In this document: in pieces, positions 20,168 to 32,919 of the stretch
Numbering within the stretch: position 1 is the stretch's first letter
Layout of the letters: every line of letters begins with the position of its first letter
The notes under the pieces: generated by a model
The model's input: only the letters and a program-made list of their open reading frames with translations
What the model was told of the DNA's origin: nothing
The model's database searches: none
Program-made: the position numbers and the translations under genes
From: Liolophura sinensis
Taxonomy: Eukaryota > Mollusca > Polyplacophora > Chitonida > Chitonidae
DNA length: 64,000 nucleotides
Assembly: GCF_032854445.1 (NCBI RefSeq)
Contig: NC_088297.1
Span: forward strand, 4,213,991-4,277,990
Direction of reading: 5' to 3'

Positions 20168-20450
20168 TAAAATTTATTTATTTATTTATTTGACTGGTGT
20201 TCTACATCGTGCTCAGGATATGATCAGTTCACTTTAATACACGACAGTGGCCAGCAGTACACATATGGAGAGAAGAAAACGGGGAGAGCCAGCTGTAATC
20301 TTGCTTGCAGACCTTTCCACGTTTGCCCGCAGTGGAATCCAGCATGGGCTGGACTTGAACTCACAGCAACCGCATTGGTAAGAGGATCGTGAGTCATTAA
20401 ACTGTGCTGGGCTGAGCTGGCATGCTCACCACCTGGTCACTACAGTCCCT
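20168..20450 (-). mobile_element. SINE family 1, nearly full length
   Basis: It runs from the tail (TTTATTTATTTATTTGACTGG) through GTTCGCCCGCAGTGGAATCC-like body to a tRNA-like head at about 20400-20450. It is immediately followed by a family 2 SINE. Confidence 0.75.
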
Positions 20451-20455
20451 CATTT

Positions 20456-20790
20456 GAGTCAGTGAATGCTTGGGGTTTAACATCGTACTCAACAATTTTT
20501 CAGTCATATGACGACGAAGGAATCCTTAGGGTGCATGTACGTGTAATGTGCCTCCTTGTAGCAGGACGGATTTCCACCGCTCTTTTATCTAGTGTTGCTT
20601 CACTGAGACGACTTACCGAAGGCAAGTAAGCCGCCCTGCCAGAGCCATTATACTGATCCGGTCAACCAGTTGTTGCACTTTCCCCTTCATGCTGAACGCC
20701 AAAGACTTAAGTGTGACTTGACCCAGGATTGACCTTGTATCTGCTGTTCCTGAAGCGGACGCTCTACCAACTGTGCTATCAGGGCTGGTC
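20456..20790 (-). mobile_element. SINE family 2, with complete tRNA-like head
   Basis: The best family 2 copy. On the minus strand the head reads GCCCTGATAGCACAGTTGGT and AGAGCGTCCGCTTCAGGAAC, an A-box tRNA-like start, then a B-box-like GGTCAATCC. The 3' tail is TTGTTGAGTACGATGTTAAA. It identifies family 2 as tRNA-derived and transcribed in the minus direction here. Confidence 0.85.
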
Positions 20791-21039
20791 CCCCTCATTT
20801 GAAATACAGCACATACATCCACATAGTATGCAAATTCATCAAAATTATGTGTACGGTAAACAAGCTTAAAAATGTCATTCCTGACTATGGTGCTCCTGTT
20901 GTCTGATTCTGTGAGTACAGTACTGCTCCATCCTAACACTATATCTGGTACGGATGTTGGTGGGAACATCTGTGTAGGAAGGGTGTAAAATCGCAGCAAG
21001 ATGTTCACTTAATACGCCGATCATAAAGCCAAGATGGGT

Positions 21040-21195
21040 GTACCTTCCACGTATGATGGGCGTAGGATCCGTGTATGATGGGCATAGGATCCGCGTATGA
21101 TGGGCGTAGGATCCGTGTATGATGGGCATAGGATCCGCGTATGATGGGCGTAGGATCCGTGTATGATGGGCATAGGATCCATGTATGATGGGCGT
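21040..21195. repeat. 22-bp minisatellite, about 7 copies
   Basis: The unit GTATGATGGGCGTAGGATCC plus GT alternates between GGGCGTAGG and GGGCATAGG forms, suggesting growth by duplication of a two-unit block. Confidence 0.93.
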
Positions 21196-21519
21196 AGGTT
21201 TTGACCATCATCCATGTAAGGTTTACAACATACACTAACATTCACACATAAACTCCTCTAACTTACGACAAATGCCACGTTGTTCGACACCAAGCTTGTT
21301 ACAGAACATCCTATATACCCTCTATTTGAAAAGAAACTTACATTTCACTGTTATACAAGTGTTAAGTCTTCCCATACCTTGAAAAACATCAAAAGCTTTA
21401 TACATGTACATGTAGGTAATCATCAGTACTACAACCACACAAGTACGTTTCACAGGTACGACTCACATTCTCACAGAGAATGAACACCGATGTAAATACA
21501 CTTACTTTGATACCCTAAG

Positions 21520-22100
21520 ACCTCAACCTTTTCGCATATGAAAGAGCATCTTTTAGTACTATTTATGAACATTTTTAATCTGATTATGGAGACAAAACTA
21601 CACCGATTGGATTAGCCAATATGAAAGCTTCACAGGATGTACACTATTATCAGTCTACACAGAATAATGCCTTCATGATATGTTTGAATGAACACCTTGC
21701 AAACGCGTTCAGAGTCTGAAGGATTACAATAGCCTGTATTTTCTTTTGTATTGACACGAATCTAAACTTTCGTTTTCTGGCTTACACCGGAAATCCCCAT
21801 CACCTGGGGTTTCACATCATGATTCATTAGTTAATTGCTTTCTCGGGATAAAAACAGACCATGATTATAGGGTTCGCCAGGTGCCAATCCAAGAGGACAG
21901 GTCAATTAGTGGCAATGTTATTCGGACTTCTCGTTTTGAGCGCTTTTAACACAGGAAAAAAAAAAAATCTGGACGCCCCAGTCAAACAACCTGGCCCCAA
22001 AAAACTTCCTCTTTGACATTTGTGGCAAACTCATGTGGTGACAACCTGTGCACTAATTCATCTGTCTTCTAGACATTCTGTGCCCAGGGCTTCATCTTAC
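21520..22100. other. No gene seen; MITE terminus fragment
   Basis: A single terminus of the MITE family (CCTCAACCTTTTCGCATATG) occurs near 21529. No coding or RNA signal otherwise. Confidence 0.45.
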
Positions 22101-22107
22101 GTATATT

Positions 22108-22243
22108 AGTGAATATTTATTTATTTATCTGATTTGTGTTTCACACCGTACTCAGGAATATTTCACTTATGCGACTGTGTTATGGTGGAAGGAAAACGGG
22201 TAGAGCCCGGGGAAAACCCACGAACATCCGCAGGTTGCTGAAA
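22108..22243 (-). mobile_element. SINE family 1, 3' half
   Basis: It carries the tail, the CACACCGTACTCAGGAATAT block and TCCGCAGGTTGCTGAAA, then stops. Truncated on the tRNA side. Confidence 0.72.
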
Positions 22244-22571
22244 TACTCATTACTATAAAGTGTATTTCACCTAATGTTCGGTGGGTAAAAACGCCTTTTC
22301 AGAAGCACACAAACACCTCTAAATGATACTTTTAATGTCAACATTTTACTTTTTCTGATAAGAAAGTAATCAGGTCTCACAGAATTCCTAAAAGCTAGAT
22401 GGATCAAGCAGAGTCTATAGATTGAAGAATGATGAAGGAGGGTGTCACTTATATTTATAGTTCATTAACAGGAAGTGATGTCATAGCAGTACTGAGCCAA
22501 TCATCAGCCCTCTCTGTGGTCACATGAGCAGACAACTGGAAACAAGGTGAATAGAACTCAGGTGAAATACA

Positions 22572-22830
22572 GACAGTGACTGAGTGCTTGGGGTATACCA
22601 TGGTACTTTCAGTCATCTGACTGCAAATGAGCCCTTAAAGAGCATGTAATGTACCTCCTTGTTGCAGGACGGATTTCCACCACTCTTTTATCTAGTGCTG
22701 TTTCGCTGAGATGACTTACCGAAGCCAAGTAAGCCGCCCCACCTGAACCATTATACTGATAAGGGTCAACCAGTCATTGTTCTATGCCCTTAATGCTGAA
22801 CGCGAAGCAAGGAAGTTCAGGTGACATACA
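22572..22830 (-). mobile_element. SINE family 2, truncated head
   Basis: It has GTGCTTGGGGTATACCATGG, the ACGGATTTCCACCACTCTTT block and GGGTCAACCAGTCATTG, but lacks the tRNA-like head. Confidence 0.75.
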
Positions 22831-23399
22831 TGTGGGCCTCGAATAACATTTTACCCCGACAAATGAAAAAACAAATACCCAAAAAACAAAAAACTTTTTT
22901 TTTTCTGGGAAACCAGTCAGTATCTGTGACAGTATCTACCCTTTAGTACCTTGAAAAGGAGATTTCTCCTGACGAAAAAAAAAAAAAATTTTTAAATCTT
23001 TCAGAAGACTTCCTGGAACTATGTCGACAAAAGACGTTAGGTGCAGGTGCACATAACATGTGATAAATTAGAAACTTGAGAACACAAAGCTGAGAGTCTG
23101 CAGGACTTGGGGGTAAACCACAATACAGTACGTGAGAACCATGTGCAGTGAAGGAAACATTATACAGTGAACCTCATGACACATTGGGGTAGCAATGGTA
23201 ATACACAAAAGAGCCCATGCAATCGTAAAAGTTAAATATCTATATCATCTGGTACAAACCAAGCGGTGCCTGACAAAGTTTACATACACGCCAAAATACT
23301 AACATTAATCAGAGATCATCTGGTAGATTAGTTGGAGTGAACAGGGTTTTGACATCTGAATGGAGGGAGTTTTTTTGGGCCATGGTTCGGTTGCTTGGC

Positions 23400-23992
23400 C
23401 TTATGTCTCCCTGTCTGTCTCTCTGTATGTGTGTCTCTGTCTGTCTCTCTGTCTCTCTCCCTGTGTCTGACTCTCTGTCTCTTTGTGTCTGTCTGTCTCT
23501 CTGTCTGTCTCTCTGTCTGTCTCTCTGTCTCTCTCTCTGACTCTCTGTCTCTCTCTCTCTGTCTGTCTCTCTGTATGTTTCCCTGAATGTGTGTCTCTGT
23601 CTGACTCTCTGTGTCTGTCTCTCTCCCTGTGTCTGTCTCTCTCCCTGTGTCTGTCTCTCTGTCTCTCTCTGTCTTGTCTCTCTCTGTCTGTCTCTCTGTC
23701 TGTCTCTCTGTCTGACTCTGTCTGTCTCCCTGTCTCTCTGTCTCTCTGTCTGTCTCTGTCTCTCTGTTCTGTCTCTCTGTCTGTCTCTCTGTCTGACTCT
23801 CTGTCTCTCTCTCTGTCTCTCTCTCTCTGCCTCTCTCTGTCTGACTCTGTCTGACTCTGTCTGTCTCTGTCTCTTTCTCTGTCTCTCTCTCTGTATGTCT
23901 CTCTGTCTCTCTCTCTGTCTCTCTCCCTATGTCTGACTCTCTGTCTGTCCTCTCTGTCTCTCTCTCTGTCTCTGTCTCTCTGTCTCTTCTCA
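23400..23992. repeat. TCTG/TCTC simple-sequence tract, about 590 bp
   Basis: It consists of TCTG, TCTC and ACTC tetramers throughout, and produces long Ser/Cys/Leu-rich ORFs on the plus strand and an Arg/Glu/Thr-rich 226-residue ORF on the minus strand. None has non-repeat sequence resembling a protein. Confidence 0.95.
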
Positions 23993-24376
23993 CTACAGCA
24001 ATGTTCATATTAGGGATTTTAGACGAAACTTTGAGTACGGGTTAGTCTCAGGACTGTTCAGGAGTAACTCATTAAAGTTTGTTGTTTATCTGCATCTGGA
24101 TCCAGAAACTTTCTTCAACAATGCTTTAAACAGGACAGCTTATCTTTTGATAATTGTCTGAACTATGGTCTCAGCAATAACAGACTTTGGAGAGTCAACA
24201 TCACGTAATGCTGATTGAGGGCTACTCACTGCAGTTTAACATGGGTGGATACGCATAATTCAAATTATCTGCAAAAGATCACTTTAATTTATTAAAATAA
24301 CATTAAAAATCCACTGATCTAAATATTTTAGGGAAAGAGTCATTGATGACGGATAATATTAATTACTTAAATTCTC

Positions 24377-24585
24377 CCAACCTTTTCGCACGTTCGCAAG
24401 GTGTTTATTCACACATATTCTGAAGGCATTATTCTGTGTTGACTGCTAAAATTATACTTTTTGTGAAACCCTGAAATTGGCCAATCCAACCTATGTAGTT
24501 TTGTTTCCAAAATTAAAACTAAAAACGTCCATAAATTGCACTGAAAGTTGATCTTAAATATGCGAACAGTTTGAAGAATTAAACT
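24377..24585. mobile_element. MITE copy, complete
   Basis: Left end AATTCTCCCAACCTTTTCGC and right end GCGAACAGTTTGAAGAATTA are inverted repeats. The internal GAAATTGGCCAATCCAACCT matches the copy at 27.1 kb. Confidence 0.75.
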
Positions 24586-24599
24586 AATTTACACATATA

Positions 24600-27080
24600 T
24601 GCCTTCCCATGTTAAAATGCACCGATTAGCCCTTGAGTGCTGTAAGGGTTGTCGCCATAACCACATAACATCAAATGTCAAAACACATTTATGACATGGT
24701 CAGCAAGATTTATGGGTTTAGAAACATTTGGTGTTCAGAGATACAGAATTTATTCTGACTGGCTGGTGTGACAGATAGGCAAGTCCAGAAAATGCCTAAC
24801 CTAAGTGGATTTTTAGGTATGGTAGATTTATCCAGCATCTGTTGTATTGTGAATGTTAGCAGGCCTTACACATAATCTGTTTTAATCTGGTCTTGCAGGT
24901 GGAACTGTAGGCTTGGTGACCACCTACTGTTTTAATCCCACCACAACGCTGCATATCAGGACCAGTCATGTACGTTATTGTTAGAATTGTATGTCTGTAA
25001 ACCTTGTTAAAACTTGTTTGTTACTATGCTGTATGTTTCTGTATAAAAATGTACTGTCACTTGTGAAGTGTACCCAGAGCCCCGGAACCACCGACTCTGC
25101 GATACAATTGTGCCATAGTGAAGTTACACCAGCTAGTGTGAATCTGTCTAATTTATAGGTGCGTGTTTTCCTATCGTTCATAAAGTGTTCAGTAGATAAG
25201 TAAATCCTGCCTTGAGTGTTCCTGATTACAAATTGTGACCGGCATCACAATACATCACCAATGCTCACGGTTTAAACCCTGAAAGTCCTATCTCAATTGT
25301 CAGCCAATCAGGATTGATTCTGTATCCCTGTATTCTCTGTATCTCTGTATTTAATAAACTAGAACTCTGTCGAGCTCAAATAGAAAACTATGCAAAATAA
25401 ACCTATATGTACATGTACATGTAAGTAACTTTTCTGTTATAATATACGTATACATGCATACATATATATATATGTACATATACATGTACTAAAATTTAGA
25501 TTAAAAGAAAAACTTCTGATGATGAAGCAGACCTTCACTGAAAATGGAAGTTTTAGAAAAAACGGTATAATATTTGGTATAACTTGGTACAATAAAACAT
25601 AAGTACGTACACGAGGTAGGTCAGTCAATAACGGTTTTCAAATACATCTCGTGTGTGTATTTCCCACACAAATCACATCATTGTGCATTGACTGTTGAAT
25701 GTTAAACTTCACAGGGTCAGCTCAAATTACAGGTACAGTGTACTGATGCTACGAAACAGGAAACACTGATGCATGCTACTACATTAACCCGTCACGGAAA
25801 TATGGACTTTACACCAACGAATATTTACAAGTAAGCCTAACAAGGCTTTCAGAGAACACCTGTAGCTTGCCTGATTGAGCAGTTCGTAGAGCTCCGCAAC
25901 ATCAAGCCGGGTGATATGTTCACATACTGTCATCTAAACCGCAATAATATAGAATGACATCGTAATGCACATTATGGTCAGATATTATTATCACATATTC
26001 AAAGATTCATAGATAATATTCACAGATATTATCTGTGTGAAATATAAAACTTTGAGTACAATATTATGATAATGAAACGTCTTCACTTGACATGATCAGT
26101 GGTTTATGCCGTACTAAAGAATATTTCACTTTTCCCTGAAATGTGGCTTCAGTCTGCCCATTTAGCCGTATGCATGTATACTGTATGCACTCATAATTTT
26201 CCATATTACATCATGTTCATATAACTTGGACTATATTGCTGGGTCCCTAACTTGTCTTTATATAAATTATGCCTTGAAAACACATACTGTACATAATTTG
26301 GTATTACATATTTCTATTGAACTTTTAGAGTGTATCGGAGTAGTTCTGATAAAACTGACACAAAGCGTAGTTAAACTGAGCAACTTAGATTTTTATCTAT
26401 TTTATTATCTATTAGTAACACTTGGGGAGTTTTTCTCTGTGTAAGTTGCTTAAAACTCTCAAACAAATTCATAATCAATTTTGCACAAAGACATTCATCA
26501 CAGATTTAGACGTTAACGTGAGCTTTATCAGAGGTTTGTGACACAATTCAGTGAAGTGGCTTGTTCTAGTATGTAATCGGCAGAAAAGATAAAACCCTGT
26601 AAATGGCTGCCAGTTATCTTGAGAGTTCATCAGAGCCTCTCCACATGAAACTATCAAACTTGTAATGTCATTGGTTTATACAAGTAGGACATGCAGCAAT
26701 GACATAAGATTTATTTGATTGGTGTTTTACGCCATATTCAAGACAGTGACATAAGATGTTTTGTCTTTAAGATTCAGGTATGAATTACATGGGCTGTGAA
26801 AACAACTAGCCTAGTAAATGACTTAAAATTTCACCCAAAAATGTGAATGTTTAGAAGCAAATAAATGTAACAAAATATTATTTTTGGTGCTGAACTTAAA
26901 ATTTTCTGGTAGAATATCATCCCACGTTCAATGTAAACCTCAAAACACCTTTCTAAACTCAACAGAACTCTCAGAATCCAGCAAAAATAGGCAAGTTAGT
27001 CATGGACATTTAGGGTAATTCAGAGGCCAATTTACTGTGGATGCTAAGTTAAGACGTCATCACATGGGGAGTCTAGAACA
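24600..27080. other. No gene recognised
   Basis: AT-rich sequence with only short ORFs. There is a TATA-rich stretch near 25450-25490 and a SINE tail fragment at 26708-26743 (TTTATTTGATTGGTGTTTTA). I see no splice-linked coding exons on either strand. Confidence 0.45.
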
Positions 27081-27088
27081 TACAAATG

Positions 27089-27296
27089 TAATTCTTTAAT
27101 CTTTTCCCAGGATTGCTACGCGTTCGTTCAAGCATGTTCTATAGGCATTCTTCTTTGCAGACTGTTAAAATTACAATAAAATTACAGAGAATGGCCAATC
27201 CATACTATCTAGTTTTGTCTCCAAAATCAAAATACAAATGTGTATAACTAAACTGCACTGAAAGTTGCTCTTTCACATGCGAAAAGGTTGAGGAAT
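27089..27296. mobile_element. MITE copy, complete
   Basis: Left end GTAATTCTTTAATCTTTTCC and right end GCGAAAAGGTTGAGGAATTA, with the shared body AATTGCACTGAAAGTTG-like and TAGTTTTGTCTCCAAAATCA. This copy has the best-preserved right terminus. Confidence 0.78.
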
Positions 27297-27299
27297 TAG

Positions 27300-28690
27300 A
27301 GAAACTTAGTAGTTTAGACATGGATTCTTGGCCACACATTAACACAGAGAAAATGGGGAACAGGACCTGTTTTCAAAAAAGTCATCTCTTGCATTGTCTT
27401 TCAAGATATACGAGTTACCCATTGCCGCTTAAATATGCTGCTATAAACATTGATGATACCCTCCAATTTTCACTGAAATCTCCCACTCATGTCTTGCTTG
27501 GGTTGTGGCTTCTGTGTTGTGTGTTTATCTAATTAACCTTGTATCAGATTTTGACAGTTTAACAGAGATTAACATCTAATATAATGAAAAACACTTATAT
27601 AATATAAAAATATTGGCCTACAGGTACATTTATAGTGTTAGTTTTGCAAGCATTCACAATAAATACATTTCTCCATTAAAATCGACTTAAAATCATTTGT
27701 TAAACAAAACGATTATGATTATGTATGATTGGGGTTCTTGCAAAAATCCTCAGGCCAAAAGAAATAAACTTATCAACATTCCGTCCGTTTTCTCGCAAGA
27801 ATTTCCAGCGGGCGTTTAAAATTGTGCAGTATGTAAACATTTTTACCCAATGGTGATCTGAGCAACCTCAAAAAGTCAGACGATGTTGAGACGTACTAGA
27901 CATTTGACAAGACACGCTAATTCTTACCCTCAGACTGAAAGACCGCCGGTAGTTTTAAAACCCAAGCACTCATAAACTACTGGAATTCGGCTGTTCCCAC
28001 GCTGTATGTGACCGTCCCTGATAGGAATCCTTATTTTAAGTGATCAGGTGGTGTAATTTAATCGCTGACCCCAGATAACTCCCACCGTCTCCTCGAGCAG
28101 CTTTCTACTTCCGGGATGAAAACGAGGCTGAGCCAGAAATCGCCGCTGTAGAGAACTAACTTTGCAATACCGGGTCATCTATTTGGAACTGTGTACCACG
28201 CAACAAATAAAGCACAGGATGCCAGGCTTTTCCAGTGTTGACTTTGATTTTCGCGTAAAGAAACTCTCTTTCATTTATTACTTTATTACATTAAGGTTCA
28301 CATTTTTATTCTTTATCCTCCTCGCCGATCCACAGGTAGGTTATCAGATTGGATGAGGGTCCACGAAATATGATTAAGTGAAGTTGTTATTGGACGAGCT
28401 AATTGATACAAAACAGCCTATCATGACTTGTAGGTTCGGTGGAAAGATCATAACAAAATCCCTGCATATATATTTTTTTTTTGGTTTCTGTGAACTTGTT
28501 TTATCTCCTTTATGATTACTCTTCTCCTATACAGAGGATATGTAGGCCCTATATTTTAGGCCTATAATAGGCCTATGCACTTTTGGGGCCGATTCCACAC
28601 CTTGAAAGCCATTTCTCACTTTAATCAAAATGTGAAATCATAAACCTTAGTTTTTTCAGGTTTAGAAATTAAAATCTTGTCCACCTCATC
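27300..28690. other. No gene recognised
   Basis: Only short ORFs. The 27780-28160 part is more GC-balanced, with no clear exon. Nothing supports a gene. Confidence 0.4.
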
Positions 28691-28865
28691 AGTATTAGCT
28701 AAAGACAAAAACTGAGAGAATAAAAAAACTAGTCCTTGTAAAGACAGCTGGACTATTATTAAACTCGTGCACCAAGTGACACCTGGAGACAGTGATCTCA
28801 CGTTTGAAAATTTCCAAGCTGACCCGGTATGGAATTGAACCCACGCCCATCGATCTCATACTGTG

Positions 28866-31800
28866 ACCTGCAACACGAGCGATCATTATCCGATAGTCAT
28901 TAACTTTGGTTTGTTACCGCATTGCAGCTCCGGAGTAGGCCTCCCTAAATGGAAACGGAAGGAGGCAGACTGGTACAAATATTGTAAGGAATGTGAGATG
29001 ATCTTTTCTGAAATTACTTTTGACAATGATGTTGATACTTTTAATTCAAACGTTATTAATGCCATCAACTTTGCAACTGAGAAGTCTATTCTTCAGTTGA
29101 AGCCTAGTCTATGAAAGACACCAGTCCCATGGCGGAACGAGGAATGCAGCTCAGCAATAAGGGAGAGGAAACGGACAAAGACTAGGGCATGTCGTACGCG
29201 TCTCTGTGAAGACATCATTGAATATAAACGTTGCAAGGCTGTTGCACAGCGTGTTATTAAGCAAACGCAGAAAGCCCATTGGCGTAAACATTGCTCAAAT
29301 CTCACCAATCGAACTTGTCTTAAGACCACGTGGTCCCAGGTGAAAGCAGTCAGAGGAAATCGTAAGCACTCAACTAACTATACTGAGTACTGATATGACA
29401 TGCTCCTTTACAAACAAAGAAAAATGCAATGTTTTAGCAGATAACTTTGCATATGTATCAAGTCCGGATAACTACGATCCGGAATTTCTGGAACACAAGC
29501 AAAACATGGAAAACTCGATGATTATTATTCATTATTCAATCATTATTCGATGATTTGGCAATAAATGAAGAGTTTTCACACCCTGAGTTAAAACAAGCTC
29601 TTTCAGCTAAGAAGGACTCTTCTCCCGGAGAAGACAATATAAGTTACTCAATGATTAAGAACTTGCCAGATAAATGTTTGAACGTTTTCTTAGTTCTGCA
29701 CAATTCTGTGTGGAATAAAATGTATCTCCCTTAGCATGGAAGAGTACAGTAGTTCCAATTGCCAAACTTGGAAAAAACGCATCGCTTCCGTCATCACACC
29801 GACCAATTGCACTGACGTCTTGTCTTGTCTTTAAAGTCATGGAGACTATGGTAAATTCCAGGTTGGTTTGGTTTCTGGCTAAAAACAACATTTATTCGCC
29901 CACCCAACAGAAGCACCACTGATCATACTGTAACATTTGAGTAAACCATTCTTAGATCCCTGGCCAACAAAGAGTCCGTCTTTGCAGTTTTCTTGGACAT
30001 CGAGGGAGCTTATGATATGCTATGGAAACACGTCCTGTTGATGAAGATGAGAGACCATGGTATTGGTGGTAACTTATTTGGTTGGGTTAAAGTTTTGTGT
30101 CTGACCGGCTAATTCAGGTACTTATTAACAAAACCTATTCACATCCTGTTCTTGTTGAAAACGGGGTGCCCCAGGGAAGCGTAATATCGCCGACTCTCTT
30201 CAACATCGCCATAAATGACCTCCCCGAAGTGTTGAATCCTAATTTAAGCCGTTCGCTATTTGCAGACGATAAAGTCATATGGTATGGTACAAGAAATCTT
30301 CTGCTTGTTTGAAAGTGCATGCAAGAAGGTTTGGATGCTATCTCAGCCTGGAGTAAAGCATGGGAGTTCAAGTTTTTAACAGTTAAGACAGAAGCCGTAA
30401 TTTTCACAAACAAGAGATTACTACCTTCCATGTCGGTATATGTGAATGGTAGTGAGGTTAAGATTGTACAATTATTTCGTTATTTGGCTGTTTTGTTTGA
30501 CTCTAAACTTACTTGGAATGCTCATGTAAATTCCATTGTAGCAAAATGTCAGAAAGCTCTCAATTTGATGAGGGCTGTATCTGGGAAATGTTGGGGCGCT
30601 GACACTTCTTGTCTGTTGTTAATGTATCGAGCGTTTATTCGTTCACGGTTAGATTATGGATGTGGAGTCTACGATTCTGCCTGTGATTCAGTTAAATCTA
30701 AGCTTGACAGTATTCATTGTTCAGCGCTCCGTATTGTAACAGGTACGCTTAAAACAACTCCTTTAAATGTACTTTAATATATATACATATATGTAATGAA
30801 TGGCCTCTTTTTGTTCGATGGCAGTTTCGATCACTGCAGTTTGGAGTGAAGTTCATGGTTTCAAATGGGAACTCAGCAACTGACATTTTCAGAAATGTAT
30901 GTACGACACAATGCATATCGCCGGCATTCAAATTTGGTACAAATTTATTCCTGCGTTTCCTCCATGGAAGTTACTGTCTACCGAATATTTCACAAGCGTT
31001 ACAGAGAGAAGTGAAAAAGTCAGATAACTCAGAATTTGTCTAACTTTCCACTAGGGATTATACTGCCAGAACGTGGAGCCACAGATGTTTTTACAGATGC
31101 CTTAAAGTGCCCGGATGCTGACAAAACCGGCTGTGCATTTTGTGTCTCAGAAATTCATCATAGTAAGGCGTCTAGACTTACGGATGCAGTATCGGTATTT
31201 ACTGCTGAATTGACTCGGATTCTGTGTGCGTTGCATTTTTTAAAGCAGATTTTGAGCCAGCAAGAGCCGATATCCGATATATTTTACGCCAAGGAAAGGC
31301 TCTCCAAGCATTTTTGATATATTTCATTTATGTACCTGTTTATTCTACCAAGGTGTGGAAATCTGTTTTGAGTGAGTCATTCTAGTATTGCAGGTAATGA
31401 ATGGGCGGACAAGCTAGCGAAACAAGCGCTGTCTCATTTACATATTGCTCAACATGTGTCTGTGTCTGTTTCAGAAGCAATGTATATATTTAAGCGGAAT
31501 TTTATTTCTATTTGGCAGGAAGACTGGGGCACCTCCACTAAAGGGAGATGTTTTTATAATTTTAATAACAGTAATTCTAATTCTCCCCTTGTTAGCCTTT
31601 CTTCCAGGCGAGCAGAAATCCTATGCAACAGATTAAAACCGGGCACATTCAAACGAATTCTTATTTAAACAGATTTCATTTACATGATACAGGTGTTTGT
31701 GATCATTGCCAGGTTGAGGAAACAACTGAGCATATGTTGCTCCGATGCCCACAATGTACTCTCCAGAGACATCACTATCTTGCAGAACTACTCTGTACTG

Positions 31801-32030
31801 GCATTACAGAGCGTCGCCCAGACAATGTTTTAAGGCCTGGCAGTAAGGTTCCTGCTTCCATGTGCTAGAAGGAAATTTAGAGTATAGTTCATTCTCATCT
31901 CTGTGTTATAATGCATTAATGTGAGCACTACTTGGTTTCAGCACTGATCGTGGCGTGCATCATTCGTTAGAATGGAAACGCCATTCAACAAACTACCACC
32001 ACCAACACCACTCTCTTATCCATTCATTCA
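28866..32030 (+). pseudogene. Decayed non-LTR retrotransposon: endonuclease tail, reverse transcriptase, RNase H
   Basis: The element is 5'-truncated: it begins at the last motif of an AP-type endonuclease (SDHYPIVI). It continues with a reverse transcriptase (FLDIEGAYDMLW near 29995; GVPQGSVISPTLFNIAINDL; catalytic FADD at 30259-30270), an RNase H segment (SHSSIAGNEWADKLAKQAL near 31375) and a Cys/His motif (CDHCQVEETTEHMLLRCPQC). The parts lie in several frames with in-frame stops, for example after position 29112 and at 30310. RT followed by RNase H points to the I-like group of LINEs rather than jockey or RTE; this is inference. The 3' end is a CCACCACCAACACCAC-rich stretch near 32010. 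It is a dead copy, not a host gene. Confidence 0.88.
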
Positions 32031-32154
32031 CAACCAGCTTTTTGTTTAAAATAAATTCTTCTTTCTCTCATATCCGGTAGCTTTAAATTCCAGTGTTATC
32101 ATGGTTACTATAAATCGGCCATATACACACTTCCCAATACCATAATAAGATGTA

Positions 32155-32630
32155 GGCCTACAGCATAAAGAGTATAACCAGAGAAGCGCAAACAATGTGA
32201 TAGCTGACAAATGGTCACAGGTAACCGGTAACATACGGCCTCTTGTCAACTTAGTTAAGGTAGGGGTTTTTATTCTAACTGTTCATGTTTACATGCTTAT
32301 TAATTGGAGCAAATAACACGCCTTCTAACATCATGCCGTAAGCTGAAATACTAATACTGGTAGCTGAAAAAAATGCTGAGATGTTAATTTCAGTATATTA
32401 GACATTTAACCTAGAATAACATTTAAACAATGCAAAGGGACTAGGACGCGGGGATGCTTAGTCCACCAGCAGAATCGTGGTTTATACAAGAATACAATAT
32501 ATTAACAGACTTACAGCATAGAGAGTGAAACGACTGTGTGAAGGTTTGCAAATGCTCACACGTAATCAGTGATAAACGGCCTCTTGTCAGTTTACCTCAG
32601 TAAGGGTTTTATTCTAACTGTTCATGTTCA
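32155..32630. repeat. Diverged direct duplication, about 115-120 bp, copies about 350 bp apart
   Basis: Blocks at about 32159-32290 and 32512-32630 share ACAGCATARAGAGT, ACGGCCTCTTGTCA and TTTATTCTAACTGTTCATGT in the same order. The intervening sequence has no recognised element. Confidence 0.75.
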
Positions 32631-32631
32631 G

Positions 32632-32802
32632 CTCATGGTGACTTCCTCCCCTGGGTCGTACGTGGGAAAGTCTACCAGTAACGTGCGGATGGTCGTGGGT
32701 TTCCCCCGCTCTATGCCCAGTTTCCTCTCACCATAATGCTGTCCCCAGTCGTCCACGTGCATACAATAGTCTTGAGTACGACGTGAAACACCAATTAAAC
32801 AG
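32632..32802 (+). mobile_element. SINE family 1, 5'-truncated
   Basis: It begins in TTCAGCTCATGGTGACTTCC and ends AACACCAATTAAAC. It has a small insertion before the tail and abuts the second copy of the 32.5-kb duplication. Confidence 0.75.
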
Positions 32803-32919
32803 CGTTAATTTTCTTTGGGTGCAAGAGGCTTTGTTTTGGGGTGTTTGGTTGTGTAGAATGAATCCATGCCAAATGCCCATTGCTTCATTCCCAATCTGCC
32901 CGATGCCTAATGAGTAAAT

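Noticed and set aside
23328-24008. A 226-residue Arg/Glu/Thr-rich protein
   Set aside because: It is the translation of the TCTG/TCTC simple-sequence tract; both strands are open for the same reason.
28863-31868. Host genes encoding reverse transcriptase or RNase H
   Set aside because: The open pieces are fragments of one retrotransposon with stops and frame changes.
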